DNA of 64,000 nucleotides from positions 4,710,770 to 4,774,769 of the forward strand of contig NW_027445436.1 of the NCBI RefSeq assembly GCF_035582795.1. The letters are read 5' to 3'. This DNA is from Mycteria americana (Eukaryota; Chordata; Aves; Ciconiiformes; Ciconiidae). Positions 1 to 13,335 of the stretch are shown in pieces. Within the stretch, counting starts at the first letter, position 1. Each line of letters starts with the position of its first letter. The position numbers and the translations under genes were made by a program. Below the pieces are notes generated by a model. The model did no database searches, was not told the DNA's origin, and saw only the letters and a program-made list of their open reading frames with translations.

Positions 1-264
1 AAACATCCACTGGATGCCCAGTGGAACGAGCTCATTTTCCCACTATCCATCCCACAAAACCTACTGAAAACCCCACTGTCAACCTGTCATTTTTCTCAGA
101 GTGACACTGTTCTTATTGACTACCCTTCAATGGGTAAAATGTCTGTCACTTTATTGTCTCCTTGAGAAAAAGACATATGGATAGCCATTTCCAAAAGGGG
201 ACTCTCTTTAACTATCACTGAGGCTTGGATAATGTCCAAGACCGGATAATCTGTTATCTCTTTC

Positions 265-1850
265 AGGTAATGAATTGTACCTGGACGGATCCTTTGGCCT
301 AGACGAGACTAGAGTGTACCCAGGAAATCATAACTTTAAAATGACCATAACATCTGTTGTACTGTACTTATCCTTATTCGTCTCTTGTTTTTCCTTATCC
401 CAAGAATGGAACAATAATTGTATCATTCAATTTATTAATACAATTTCTCAATTAGGTAAAGTAACGGATTGTTAGTATTGCCTACACAGAATCACAGATT
501 CTGCCTACACCACCCTCAATGATTAGATGCCAAATTTGGGTGGTTAGCTGAACCTGTTTCTGAAGCATCTTGGTATCAACCTAATTTGGCATACTTACTT
601 CCCAATACTCCAAATTATCAACACCAACCTTTTAAGGCACATTCTTATAATAGAGTCCCATGGTGCATTAGAATGTCCCAGAGCACAAATTCAACCTGGG
701 TGGGAAAAACAAGCAATTGTGATTACACTCTGTATCACAATCAAAACCAAATGTGGTTTCATTTTATATGTAACACATTACAAGTTTGTATTGGTTCTGA
801 CCTGAAATCCTCATGGACCTTCAATAATGAGTCAGCAATAGCAAATGATTATGGTTTTGCTAGTCTAAAACTCTGGAATCTCACATGAAATGTTAACAAT
901 ACAAATTGTGACAGATACTACAATTTCAGTGGTCCTAATTCTACACATTATACTTTGCAGAGTAATGGTTGGCTGAGTACTAATGATAACTGGGAAATGT
1001 GGTCCAGGCAACACACCTGGCTGTTTAGGTCACCACCCCTTTTGGAAAATCCTATTAAGCCAAACAAGCTTAATGAAATTTGGTTGTCCTTCCCATCCAT
1101 GGTGTTCACTTTGCCGATATCACAAAAACTTCTGGCAAAACTGGTGGCCTTACCATTTTAACACCCGGTTGGTTCTGGCTCTGTGGCACAAATGCCTATA
1201 AAAGTCTGCCACAAGGGGCAGGTACTTGTATCATAGCACGTCTTGCTTCCTATGTGTTTCAAACCAAAAATTTAACTTTTACCTTTTTACACAAGCATTA
1301 CCCTGTACGCAATAAGCATAATGTGATTAATCCCTTGGTAGAGAGACCAACGAAGTTCCACCAAATTATACATGCATTGTTTCAAACTTTAGGTACTGTT
1401 GAACTTGAAACAGCTATTGTAAATATTTCTGCTATGCTTGCAGTTATCCAAAATGCTACTGTAAAGGCTTTAAAAGATTTAAAATCTGAAATTGACTCGC
1501 TTTCACAATTAACCACTCAAAATGGTTGGGCTTTAGGTTACCTTTTAGCATCGCAAGGAGGTGTATACGTACTGTTAAACACCACTTGTTGTTTTTATGC
1601 TAAAAAATCTAAACAAATTGAATATGACATAAGCATCATTCAACATGTTCATACTTTTCACCAAATAGCTCAAGAGTAACCCTTATTAGAAGGTCTTATC
1701 AGCTGACTGGTCTTGGTTCTGGTCCTGGCCACCTGACTTTGGATCATGGGCCTGTCGCATTTTATTAATATTTACTCTGGTTATAGCCATGGGAATTATG
1801 TTATTTTGTGTTATATCATGGTTCAAATCTTTGTGTATATCAGCTGCTAG
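265..1850 (+). pseudogene. Broken gammaretrovirus-type envelope gene (env)
   Basis: A hydrophobic signal-peptide-like stretch is read at about 341-400. Surface-subunit sequence with several N-glycosylation sites (NST, NLT, NNT) follows from 586. A surface/transmembrane region carries the conserved GWFWLCG motif at about 1170 and the CC-F-Y end of the immunosuppressive-type region near 1590. A hydrophobic anchor is read at about 1745-1830. The frame changes at least three times: between about 475 and 586, near 1100-1160, and after 1679. There is also an in-frame TGA at 886-888. The first cysteine of the expected CX6CC motif is a tyrosine, and the expected furin-type basic cleavage site is degraded, with RNKH in its place near 1310. 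The motif layout is that of gamma-type Env, which also occurs in recombinant avian betaretrovirus-like elements. It cannot encode a working envelope. Confidence 0.8.
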
Positions 1851-2571
1851 AATCAACATTTTGTACCCTACTCTCCCCTTGGATGAACAGACTTCGGACA
1901 ACTTGCAGCCCATTGTTGCCATGGAGGCCCTGTTACTAAGCTGTAGGCTGTGGGCAAGAGGTGATGGTACCACCACCACTGGCATCCTTGCTTGTTCCTG
2001 ATGGTGTCAAGGGGTGGGGTGTGATCAGTAACCCCTGCTCCTGACACCTGGCACAGCATTCTTGCCAGAATATGGTGAAACTCGTTATGGAACTGGGAAG
2101 CGTAACAGCACGTGACATATTCTGGACAGCAAAACCCGTGATCCCCCGGTGGTCAGGGATGCCTCCTGTGACTGTTCGCTCAACTCCTGCTCAGATTTTG
2201 GCTAACACACAGCTCATGCTAAGGCCTGATGTATGCTGGGAGCAGCGCCATTAGGTCAAAGCAGGAGCAACATGTAGGCAGAATGCAATAGTCAGGAAGA
2301 GATAAAGATCATTATGCAGCCATTACCACCTGCAGCTTGCTGTCTACTGCAGCAGAAATTCTTGCATATTGATTGTCTGGCAGCAACTTCAGAATCCACT
2401 AACTTATGGAAATGGTAAAGACCAAACTCCCAAACCGAGAGGTATAAATACATCAGCTTATCCAAAAAGTTTTTGAAATGGATCTAACAGCAGCCGGACT
2501 GCTAAAGCATTCATGCTTCCTGGTGTGATACAGGGGACGCCCGCACCATGATGGAGGGGGAAGGGGAGTAC

Positions 2572-2927
2572 TGTGACACCACCTCCATTGTTCTTCCTCT
2601 GAGGATTGAGTGACTCGTGTACTTTTAAAAGTCAGAGTCTAGATTATGAGTAGTATTATTATCAGTGAGCACTAATTATAAGAATTTGACCCGATCTGCA
2701 GAGGGTCCAGGTGACTGAAAAGTCTAGGTAACTGAATTTTTAGGTAATAGGAAAGCTATGCTAATTATTAGAAATTCTGTGTAACAATAAGCTACACTGA
2801 TCGCTAAAATCTTTCTATAATAATAAAGCTCTAATTATAACTACAACCCTGTGGCCCGTTCTGATTCTACCAAGGATCTTTAAAAGAACTTGTCTGTCCC
2901 CGTAGCACAGGGTAGTGTTGGGTGACA
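2572..2927 (+). repeat. 3' LTR of the provirus
   Basis: The LTR begins TGTGACACC directly after a purine-rich tract and ends GGTGACA. That gives imperfect terminal inverted repeats and the TG...CA ends typical of retroviral LTRs. AATAAA lies at 2822-2827, about 100 bases before the 3' end. The length is about 356 bp. The sequence after 2927 is unrelated AT-rich DNA. Confidence 0.75.
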
Positions 2928-2976
2928 TTATATTAATATGCTATTTTTTCTGGAATTGAGTTTGCCAATATAGTTT

Positions 2977-3526
2977 TGTTGTGGTTTAACCCAGCAGGCA
3001 GCTAAACACCACACAGCCATTCGCTCACTCCCTCGCAGTGGGATGGGGGAGAGAATTGGAAAAAAAAGTAAAACTCATGGATTGAAATAAAGACAATTTA
3101 ACAGGACAAAAAAGAAAGGGAAAATAATAATAACGATAAAAGAATATATAAAACAAGTGATGCACAGTGCAATTGCTCACCACCCGCTGGCCGATGTCTA
3201 GCCAGTTCCTGAGCAGCGGACTCCCAGCCAGCTTTTCCCCTAGTTTATATACTGAGCATGACATCATATGGTGTGGAATAGCCCTTTGGTCAGTTGGGGT
3301 CAGCTGTCCCAGCTGTGTCCCCTCCCAGCTTCTTGTGCACCCCCAGCCTACTCACTGGTGGGGTGGAGTGAGAAGCAGAAAAGGCCTTGACTCTGTGTAA
3401 GCACTGCTCAGCAGTAACTAAAACATCAGTGTGTTTATCAACATTATTCTCATCCTAAATCCAAAACACAGCACTATACCAGCTACTAGGAAGAAAATTA
3501 ACTCTATCCCAGCTGAAATCAGGACA
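2977..3526 (-). repeat. Solo LTR, avian ERVL-like family A, with perfect 5-bp TSD
   Basis: On the minus strand this LTR begins TGTCCTGATTTCAGCTGGGA and ends with a TTTAACC-type terminus and ACA. It is flanked by AGTTT on both sides (2972-2976 and 3527-3531), a perfect 5-bp target-site duplication. The promoter-like part shows TATATA-type sequence at about 3246, read on the minus strand. Other copies of the family are at 5659-6227, 15248-15883 and 44889-45483. No internal retroviral genes adjoin it, so it is a solo LTR. The family assignment rests on the 5-bp duplication and on memory of avian repeats. Confidence 0.85.
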
Positions 3527-3785
3527 AGTTTATAATTATTACTTTGCATAATAAATTAATCATTTTGAGCTTCTGATTCTGAAAAGCAAATCACCCTGAA
3601 TATATTATCTATGGGAAATGAATTTATGTGTTTCACTAAGATATATACAAAATATTCCTCCTTCTGGGGTAGAAGGGAAGGGTAGGATAGATTTTAATAA
3701 GACAGAAAAAGAATCAAGACCATTTTTATAATAAAATATTTTCTAAGCCAAGCTCTCACAGCAGCAAATATCTTGGCAAAAGGCC
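3527..3785. other. No gene seen
   Basis: Short AT-rich spacer between two LTR-like elements. No open frame, RNA gene or repeat is recognised. Confidence 0.6.
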
Positions 3786-4631
3786 TGTCAGTGGACTGTT
3801 TCCAAGACCTCAGTCTGAACAGCAGCCAGAGGCTCTACAGAAGAGGGCCAATATGGCTTATCATCTTTCCCCTCTGAGTCCTCACCCTGCTGCTTCATGC
3901 TTTGTGAACTTGAAATCTTGTGAGACAGTACTTTGCCATCCTGTTTACAAACAGCTTATTATTTATTCCTCAGTGTGGGATACTGGACTTCTCCATACTT
4001 GTTGGTGCCGAACGCAGAGGTCACCGTGAATCAGTGGGGAGTAGTGGGGTTAGCCTTGAGCAACGTGCTCATCTTGCACCGATAAGCACCGGATAGCAAC
4101 ACACTTATCTTACATGACAATTTATGGCCTAACACTCTGAGTGTTAATCAACTGAGCTAATTAACTGAGTGACGTCTGGGGTGAAGCGAAGGTCTTGCAG
4201 CCCAATGTTGCTTCAGTAAAGACGGAAAGACCCCCGCACATCTGTACCGAATTCCCCACCCCGTACTGACTCATCGGGTTGCACCAACCCTCCAGAATCA
4301 ACAACCCTTGTGGAGGACCAATAGACACACAATAATTGACTTAGTCCCACCTCGCCAAGAATATAAATCTGGCGTTTAGAATCCTCCATTTTGAGGACAG
4401 GAATTCCAACTATTCGGACGGGTCGATGGGCCTGGACCTCTCTCCTCCCCAAGCAGGGACGCCTCTTTGGTAAGATTTGCGCCTCCGACTACGTCGGATG
4501 TTCCCCAGGAAAATAACTCGAGCTCGATTTTTGCAGTAAGTGTATTTATTATATCTGTCACCTTAATAAATTATCTATCTCTTCAACTTTGCAAAGCTGT
4601 TTCAGTGAAAGTCCTTGAGAGGGCTCTGACA
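3786..4631 (+). repeat. Probable LTR, different family
   Basis: The stretch begins TGTCAG and ends CTGACA, a perfect 6-bp inverted terminal pair. It contains a TATA-like AATATAAAT at about 4360 and AATAAA at 4565-4570, in the right order for a + strand LTR. Flanking bases GGCC and GGCA are at best an imperfect duplication. The 5' boundary is uncertain: a start near 4000 (TGTTGGTGCCG) is also possible. Confidence 0.45.
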
Positions 4632-4714
4632 GGCAAACGTTGACTCTGATGGGTGGCTACATATACAATTTCTACATATACAATTCAATACAATACAATA
4701 CATATACATATACA

Positions 4715-5045
4715 TTTTCTAAGGAGAAAATAAACCGTTGACCAAGTCTGAGGCTAAGACTGGACTTAGCTGCACCTAGACTCCTCTCTGAGAAGGAGTT
4801 TAGAAAGCAAGGGGGTCCTTTCTGAACCTCATGACTCAACGGGAGGGTTCCCCCCCCCAGCCACGCCTCAGACTCCTATTCGTAACGCGACACTCAGGAA
4901 CTGCTTCAAAGGACATATCCAGGTCACCTAACCCTGTGTCGTCACAGAAACCATGAGCTTCTGACTTTTCCTGCAAGTAAGCCAAAAAGCAGGAACATTT
5001 GACTGGTTGGCAGTGGTACTGGATTTCTAAACTTTCAGTCCTCAC
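4715..5045 (-). repeat. LTR fragment sharing a module with 19693-19962 and 46747-47581
   Basis: Read on the minus strand, this segment has the same roughly 130-base module as the + strand at about 19740-19880 and 46915-47045: a CCCTCCCGTTGAGTCA start, AAACTCCTTCTCAGAGAGGA in the middle and GTCAACGGTTTAT at the end. The match to 19693-19890 extends further, through a shared GAATAGGAGTCTGAGG-like part. No terminal repeats were identified, so it is annotated as a fragment. Confidence 0.65.
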
Positions 5046-5658
5046 TTAATTCAATGCATACTATAAACCCTATCTTGAGTTTTAACATGTAAAGGCATAC
5101 TTGTCATAACTGTTAAGAGTTTTGTACTTATCAGCTTTGCATGAAGTAAAGATGGGTGTGGATTTTTTTTTTGTTTACCTCAGCTTCACAATTTCAGTAG
5201 CCATACTTTCCTTTATTCTTCCTGAGGTTTAAAACTGTGCCAGCACCTTCATGCACATTCTTTCCCTTAGTAGTTCAGTTCCCAGGCTGACATTTTTGTC
5301 TCTGTTATAATTTTCATTTAAGGTAACAACTTACTTGCTGGGTTGCTCATTTAAGTCAATAGTCATGCTGAGAATACAAGCCAGAAGGCAATTGCTTGAT
5401 GTTGTTTTGTTGATGTTTCAGAAAAAGAATATAATTAGAAACAGTGAGCCAGTGCTGGCACTCTCATGGTCAGATATAATTTCTTTCATGTTAACACAAA
5501 ATCACACAAGGACTTTTACAGTGTATCCACATATTCTGTGGGAACTATCCTGTACTGATTTACAGGTCATATTATTTCATTTACTTAATTGATGTTGTAC
5601 TGAGTGAGAATTGGTGAAGAATTTGACTTTTTTAGCTCTATAAGCATTTAAAGAGGAG
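5046..5658. other. No gene seen
   Basis: Non-coding, AT-rich sequence. Only short chance open frames are present and no repeat was recognised. Confidence 0.5.
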
Positions 5659-5774
5659 TGTCATGGTTTAGCCCCAGTCAGCAACCAAGCACCACATAGC
5701 CCCCCGGTGGGATGGGGGAGAGAATCGGAAGAGCAAAAGTAAGAAATCTTGTGGGTTGAGATAAGAACAGTTCA

Positions 5775-5823
<49 letters not shown>

Positions 5824-6227
5824 TGTAATGAAAAGGAAAACAATAGAGAGAGGAACAAAACCGAAGGGAAAAAAAAAAATGATGCAACCGCTCACCACCT
5901 GCCAACCGATGCCCATCCCATCCCTGAGCAGCGATCTCTACACCCCGGCCAACTTCCCCCAGCTTATATACTGAGCATGATGTCATATGGTATGGAATAG
6001 CCCTTTGGTCAGTTTGGATCAACTATCTTGGCTGTGCCCCCCTCCCAACTTCTTCTGCACCTGGCAGAGCATGGGAAGCTGAAAAGTCCTTCACTAGTGT
6101 AAGCATTACTTAGCAACAACTAAAACATCAGTGTGTTATCAATATTGTTCTCATATAAAATCCAAAACACAGCACTATATCAGCTACTAGGAAGAAAATT
6201 AACTCTAACCCAACCGAAACCAGGACA
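5659..6227 (-). repeat. Solo LTR, ERVL-like family A, with perfect 5-bp TSD
   Basis: Same family as 2977-3526, on the minus strand, starting TGTCCTGGTTTCGG and ending with GGTTTAGCC-type sequence read in reverse. It is flanked by AGGAG at 5654-5658 and 6228-6232, a perfect 5-bp target-site duplication. It carries the conserved block around the TATA-like ATATAAGC (about 5964 on the opposite strand). A microsatellite of TAA units sits inside the R/U5 part. Confidence 0.88.
5777..5822. repeat. (TAA)n microsatellite inside an LTR
   Basis: About 15 uninterrupted TAA units. The same part of the family-A LTR at 45316-45336 has a shorter TTA-type run, so this is an expanded family feature. Confidence 0.95.
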
Positions 6228-9200
6228 AGGAGCCTTAAAAATCCTTACTATTTCTGATCTATTTCCATAATTTAATAAATGTTCATATTTGGGCTTGTAA
6301 TCTGACTTGATAAAATTATTCATGTGTGCTTTTTCTTCCCACTTTGGCACAACAAATGGGTAGATCAGTGTACAATCGTATAGATCTTGAGTTGCACATA
6401 GCGTTCATCTGCCTCTGCAGATGGAAGACTGCGTATGAATACAGTATTCAGTAAGTGCATGAGGAAATATTATTATGTTATTTCATATATGATATTAAAA
6501 AGCTACTACCCCATATCTTTTACTTCTGTAGTCAATGCTGAGATATCAGCCTAGGCATGTCGGGATGAAAATAATTCCTTTTGATCTTCTATAGAAAATG
6601 TAATAATATTGGAAGAAGCTCATAAAACATTACCTATCCTTCTGTGCCATGGAAGTCTTGAGGGAAAAGCATTTCAAATAAGCATGCAATACTGCAGTAC
6701 AGTGTTGCCTGAAATACTGAGAAGAGCACAAAGAAGAATTCAGACACAACAGAAGTTATCCTGACAAAGACATCTATGCTGATGAAAAAAATGACAGAAA
6801 AAGAACTGCCAAAATAAAGGCTGCCTTCATCCCATTTAGCGATAGCACTTAACTAAGATGTCTAAGCTAGGAATATTGTGACTGTAGGCTCCCCAGCTAC
6901 TCAGTAGGGAGAGAGAGAGGATCCTGAGTTAGATATTAAACATAGGTGGGATGAATCCAAACCAAGACCTATTGGACAGATACTGAAAAGATCAATTTAT
7001 ATGTAGATTTGCAGCTGGGTATGCACTGTTGTGTTTGACCATCAGATCTGTTCTTTTAAAATGTGTGTTATGTAGCTGGTGTTGATCTGACGGGAATATG
7101 TTGTGCAAATTGAGTGATATATACCTGTATGCCATAATGCCCTTTTTTGTTCTGTTTAGATCTTTTTCCTCCAAGCTTAACGGCTTTAATTATTTTTTAC
7201 AAAGAAAAATATCAATACATCCTTACACACTATTAATAAAAAAATCTGTTTAGATTAAATCCCAACTACATAACTGAGCCTGCAAAACTAATGCTTCCAT
7301 CAGTCATTACAGTATCTTGTCTTCTTGGTCAAATTTAAATTAATTTTATGTTTTTCTCTTCAGGGTTTAAGAGTTACTTTCTCCCAACAAGTGTCTTCTC
7401 TGCTTCATTTGGGTATATGATGTTTTAGATCCCCCTTTGTACCCTGAGCCAGTACAGAACTTGTGAAACCATCAAAAAGTTTCAAAAAAAAGAGGAAATG
7501 TGTACTGTCTTCCCAGTATCAATGGTCTCTTGGTAATGTAGGCTGATTTATTCTGTTCTTCCTAAGGCTGTCATGTAGATTGCTTTAATTTGCAAATGAT
7601 GGTTGTGTAACTTTAAGGAATTCATGTGCAAGTGATATGCACATAATCTTTCTGATTATAGTCTTGTGATTTAGCCTGTCTTTACCAGATTGCCTTTGTC
7701 CATCTTTTAAACAAAGGTATCCAGTCTAGGTCATCACTTCCTGATAGCTTAAGTTCTAGACCTAGCTTTTAATTTGCTTTCATGTCTTTCTTCTCTTCAG
7801 TCTCAGTCTTACAGGTGCTGGTTTGTTCCATTGCTGTCTCAGTGCTGCTCAACACATAACTTCCTACAAAGATCCCAACTTGTGGGACATAGGAATGCTG
7901 GAGGCCTGTCCTGGTGTGCTTGGACATGTCAGGGGACACAATGTTGTCAGACACAGCAACACTTGAGCAGGTTTTTCCATGTCCTTTCATGTTCCATACC
8001 TTTGCCTGACAATGAGCAACGTGCAGTTTGTTGACCTGCAACAAGCACTTTTTCCCTTTCATGTTTAACCATATTACATCTGATGCCGTTCCACATGATA
8101 TCCATTAAAGATAGACACATGACCTAAAGGTAAGTGAATTTTCTATTTATTTGAACCATTAGTTCATTTTTTGATCTGCCACCTCTTCCATTCTGATTTA
8201 ATAATCTATATTAATTATATAATCACAAATAAAAAATCCTATGAAAGCTATTTAATAATATTCTAAACTACACAGCATTTCATTAAGAGGATTATAACTG
8301 AGATAGAAAGATGAATAAGGAATAAATCTGAATCTTTAACCATTGTTTTTAAAATGAAAGACTACATTAAGGTTTTCTGAAAAATAAAGTGGCACTTTTT
8401 TCTCCCACTAAAGCCTGCTTTAGAAATATGTTTTTGTGTTAAAGGGGGGGCAATTAAAGTCTTTGAAATTATTCTATAAATAATGTGGACCCACTGAGTA
8501 TCAATCTGTCCCTTTACTGGAGCCAAAATAAGCACCCAAACACTGGGACTGTCTCTCTAACCTCAAAAAAATCCCTCCTATCTGCAAAATTAGGATCTCT
8601 GTTGAGGCTTTTGAACAGGACCCAGTGTGGGAAGTTGTACTGTTTCAGTGAATGTACCAGAAGACCTTATGTACCCCTTCTCTCAGACCTTATAGTATAT
8701 TGTGTATTCCACAGCCATACCATTTCCAGTCCATATTATTCTGTGCTTCTTTGTATGGAAGTTAGCTTTGCTGACTAGGACAGATACTACAGTCATCTCC
8801 TTCCACACAAGTATCTTAAGAATGCCAAACCTGCAGTTACGGCTATATCTGATATACCATATGCAAGGCATAAATGCTTTTTATAGTGGTTTTCACCTTG
8901 AACAGTTGCACAGATTTCAAGCAGCCTCAATCTGGTTTTCATTATTTTGTTTCCCTGTAGCCATTCTAAGGTAAAATGCACCTCACGCTAAACCTGTTCT
9001 ATGGGGATTTAGGATCTGATTGTGCATTTGTTCTACAAATAACTCCCACCTCAGTTTGCCAGTCATTCTGCTTGCATAATTTTCACAAAAGCCTTGTGAA
9101 AGCCTTGTGAGGCTTGTTTTCCACAAGGGAAAGGATCACTTGCTACTCCTAGTCCCAGTGACAAATTTTTGCTGAGGTGAATGTGCATTGACTGAGGGTG

Positions 9201-12200
9201 TAAGACTCTTAACATAATTTCAGCAAATTCAAATACTGAAAATCTATGTCATCACAGCAGATTGCACTCTGAGAATAACAGGAAGGAATTATATTGCACA
9301 CTGATAAAATGTTAGCAACTATATTTCATTTTTGAAAAAACAATTTATTTGTCCTGAAATAAAGAGTTGATTATATCTCTTATTACTGTTACAAGAACTT
9401 GATGTATCACAAAGTGGAAGAGTTACAACATATACCAACTCTCAACCAGGAAAAATGAACCTGATTCATAATTGACTTTGAGAATGTCTAGATAGTCTAT
9501 CAAGTGATTTGTAATCATAAAGGCTGCAAGGAATTGAATGAATAATGGACCATACTCACAATTTCTCCACAGAAGCTAAACCTTTAGGATGTGAAGCCTG
9601 ACTAGAAAGAGTCTTTCTCTTTTCCCCTCCTCTGTTTTTCCTCTTGAAAGAATTTTTAGGGTAATCAATCCTAGCATAGATTGTTACAGTACATTTTCTC
9701 AAGTAGTTTTATAACTATGGAAATTACATAATTCATGTAGCATAGCATCTGTTTAAAAGCAACTGCTTTACCCTGTTTCTGCAGCTAAGCAGCATCTTGC
9801 ACTGTATGATTATCTAATGTGTGACCTCCAATTTTGTATTTTTAACAGCAATCTGATAGAACTGTAAACAAGAAACAACCACTCTAAATCTGTAATTTTG
9901 TGCAGAAGTTATAGCTTAATATGTGTTATTTAAATGTAAAGTGCATATTCCTAATGTTTAGTTCCTTTTTCAGATTTTTGCTACAAAACTTTTAAACCAC
10001 ACAGCCAGCATTACACAGAAAGTCTTTTAATTGCAGATTTATTTTACATTGAAATTTCAACTCATTGTTTGATAGTCTATATATTTTTATCTTATACTTT
10101 TCTAAATATATGTTTTCAATAACCTGACAATTGAATCAGACAATGTTGTGATCTTAAAATATCAGTGTACCCATTTTGTGAGGTATTTTATTCTTGGCAT
10201 TTTTCCCTATTTACAGAGCAGATCCATTAACAAATTTTTTGCCTCTTCTTCTGTTTTACATTTATAGTGATATAATTTTGTTTTACATGGTGAGGGATGT
10301 ATGTATGACAGAGAAAGAGTGTTAAATTATAAAATCATATTTAGTATATATATTTTACAACTGCATTGGTGATACTTTGGACAGAAGGATTTTAAGCATT
10401 TTGCTGGCCTTCTATTTGCAATCCAGATGTGAGGTATAGACTTTCCCATTAAAACCAAAGGTTATTTCTTCATTAAAATATACATAGGACATGCATATAA
10501 CTTCACCTAGCAGTGAAGTACAACCAGTCCAGAACTAGAATGTGGCAACTGTCAAACAAGATATCGCAACACAACAATTTGTTTTGAGAGTATGAGTATC
10601 TTTTGTAAGGGACTGATCCAAACTTCACTGAAATTCTACAGAAAACTTCCCAGTGATTTCAGCAGGCTTTGGATCAAGGTCCCAAATAAACCTGAATTTA
10701 GAAAAATAAGATGATGTTAGCCAAACTGGAATATAACCAGGATGCTAGGCTAGTTCTCCCTACTGTTACAGACATTCTTGTGCTACTTTATAATAATCAC
10801 AAGGGTTTGGAGCCTACATTTTACACCTTCTCTAAAGCTGTTGTAATTTCAAAGGGACAACATCAAATCAAATGTAAACTACAACTGAAATGTAACCAGT
10901 TACTTTTTGTATTTCTTGTAAAAACATGTCATTCTGAATATAAATCTATGGAAATATTTATAGTCCAGACAGGGTGCCATTGCATCAGTGAATGAGAACA
11001 AGAAAGGAAGTTTGAAAACTAAAATGGCAAAAATGACCAGATTATTTTATCTGTATTAACTGAGAGGAAGGAAAAAAAAAAAAAGAAAAGAAAGAAAAGC
11101 ATAATAAAATACTGAAATACTTTTGTTTTTACTGTTCGCATGCTAGGGTAAATCCTGAAATCATTAATTAGAAGCTAAAACAGTCAATTTTGATAGAGAA
11201 GTAACACAGTTAATTTTAATGTAATTTCTCCCTGCTAATGTCACTTTTAAAATGGCTTAGAATACAAAGAAAATAGAATACACGTGGTCAAAATATAGCT
11301 TTATTCTAGTGTACAATAATTACTGGATTTATGTTCAGTGCTTTTTCAAACTAAAGTCACTGTCAATAAGCTTGTAGCTGAATGGGGACCATAGTAGTTG
11401 GTCAACAAAGTTCTTGTTGCCCTCTAGAAATGCATGTCCAACAGGGACCATTTTCCAATCACATGCTCATGCAGAAATGTTATGGTTGTCATATTAAAAA
11501 TCAGTAGATTCTGGGGTGAGACTGCCATACTTCTATTCCATGGCTATGTTCTCAACCAACACAGCTTTGAACAATTGAAAGGAACTATATAGTTTACTAG
11601 TGGCAGTCTCCTCAGTATCCTGAAACACAGTACAGCTGAAAAACTGCTTAGAGCCAGAACTATATTTCTTTAACGTTGTTTAATGCAGCATAAAATTAAA
11701 TAAATGACTGGCGTAGCTAATTTTAATAGCTATGCAAAGCACTGGAACTATGTAGTATCCCACCATTTTTAATATATTACCTGTGATCATAATAATAAGA
11801 CACTAGTGAAGTGTACTTTTTGTTGTACTTTTAACTTTTTGCTCACTCAAAAAAAAAAAAATCAATACAGTGATGGCTGTAAAAACTAAAACAAGAAATC
11901 CCTGTTCATTTATGTGGTGTCAGTATTCATTAAACACTGAGTTTTAACTAAACAAATAGATTTAATTATGCTATATTTTCCATGTTTTTTCAAACTACAG
12001 AACTTTGATCTTTGATATAACAACACATGCAACCAGAAGGTGAATTTTGCTGCTGGTGGTATAAAAGCCCCATAATAGCAGAGGTTAATGGGTGGGCAAG
12101 AGACCATAATTCCTTTCTAAATACTGTTCAGAACTGTGTGTTAACTACTTGAATACCATTTCATACATTAAGCAACCCCAAATTTCTAGATGAATTTAAA

Positions 12201-13335
12201 AATAATAAAATCCTGGGAAAGTTATAAACTCAGCAGACTTTTAAGACTCCAACAATATACCAGCTGTTCCTTATCATTGTTTCAATGAAAAATTAAATTA
12301 CTGATCTTTGCTGGGATAACACATTTCTGTAGAAGTAATGGTGCCCACTTTTTGACAAGTCTGGCTGTGTCCATACCCTGGTGTACCAATTTTTTCTAAT
12401 TCTTCATCTGACGATTTGAGCTTAATTACTACTTATAGGTGAACTGACAGCAACATGGCTGAGATTCCCTCAAGTTCTTCATCTGCACAGAGCACTGAAG
12501 ATCTCTACTGCTTTCATTTATCTGACAGCTCTCTGCCTATCCACACATATAGCTATGAATATATGGTCCTCAGTAAAGAAGAAAGCTACTCCCTGCTGTT
12601 GAATACACAAAAAATAAACTGTGTCAACGGTCTGACTGAATGTTTACCTTTTCAGTCAGGATCTTCCCTTTAATACTATCCAGAGGTTGGGCCCAGGGCC
12701 TAGTAATTGTCTTATACAAATAAAGAGATAGATAGCTCCATATTTAGCAAGACACAATTCCCAGTTGTGTCCATCAGAAAAGACTGCTTTGTTTCTCTTC
12801 ACCATGGATTTGTTTTTTTCTATACCTGTTGATTAGGGCCAACCAAAGCCAATATTTGCATCTTCCAGAATTCCAAGATTTTAGACCTCTACCAACTAAG
12901 AACAAAGTTCAAGACTCACAGAATTTGTCAGATTGTGCTAATAAATGTAGTCAAAATACATTGTTTTAACCTTACAGAAAGAATCAATTTTTAAATAGCT
13001 TATTTCACCTTTGTCTTGCTTCTTATATTACGATGAACTTGAAGTGATGGAAAATATTTCAAGATTACTGTAACAACATTTTTTGATGCTTCCTGCTTGA
13101 AAAGCTGATGAAATTGATATATTAATCTGAAATGTTCCTCTGTCAAACTAGCATTTTCTTTGGAACTTATTCTGTTGGATAATTTTTGACCAGTTGACAG
13201 TTTGATCAGTTACTGGTACACTGTCTCTGCACCACTGCATATGTTGCAGCTCCATCTAGTAAATTAGATCGTAGTTTTCTAGAATCAGAGAGCCCTGTAT
13301 AAGCTTCTGGATCCAGTAGCTATCGCCAGAAATGT
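6228..13335. other. 7.1 kb of AT-rich non-coding DNA, no gene recognised
   Basis: Open frames here are under 100 codons, with no recognisable domain, Kozak context or splice pattern. No LTR ends, CR1-type 3' tails or tRNA-like segments were seen. Some of it could be conserved non-coding DNA or part of a long non-coding RNA; sequence alone does not show which. Confidence 0.5.

Larger units (their letters stand above)
1..2927 (+). mobile_element. 3' part of an old endogenous retrovirus (provirus cut by the window edge)
   Basis: The order broken env, polypurine tract, LTR is that of the 3' end of a provirus on the + strand. A short open segment at 1-165 ends in TGA and could be the tail of pol, but I do not recognise it. 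A possible env splice acceptor (a pyrimidine run, then CAG) lies near 265. Env-like sequence runs to about 1850, then about 700 bases of untranslated sequence lead to a purine run at 2551-2568 and the LTR at 2572. The 5' LTR, gag and most of pol would lie left of the window, so no target-site duplication can be checked. Stops and frameshifts show that it is old and not functional. Confidence 0.8.

Noticed and set aside
1080..1679. Domesticated (syncytin-like) envelope gene
   Set aside because: The surface part is in other frames with a stop, the cleavage site and the first CX6CC cysteine are lost, and the membrane anchor is in a different frame.
3995..4025. Retroviral primer-binding site (TGGTGCCGAAC)
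   Set aside because: It is not preceded by a convincing LTR end, and it lies upstream of the TATA-like and AATAAA signals, which would put it in U3 rather than after U5.
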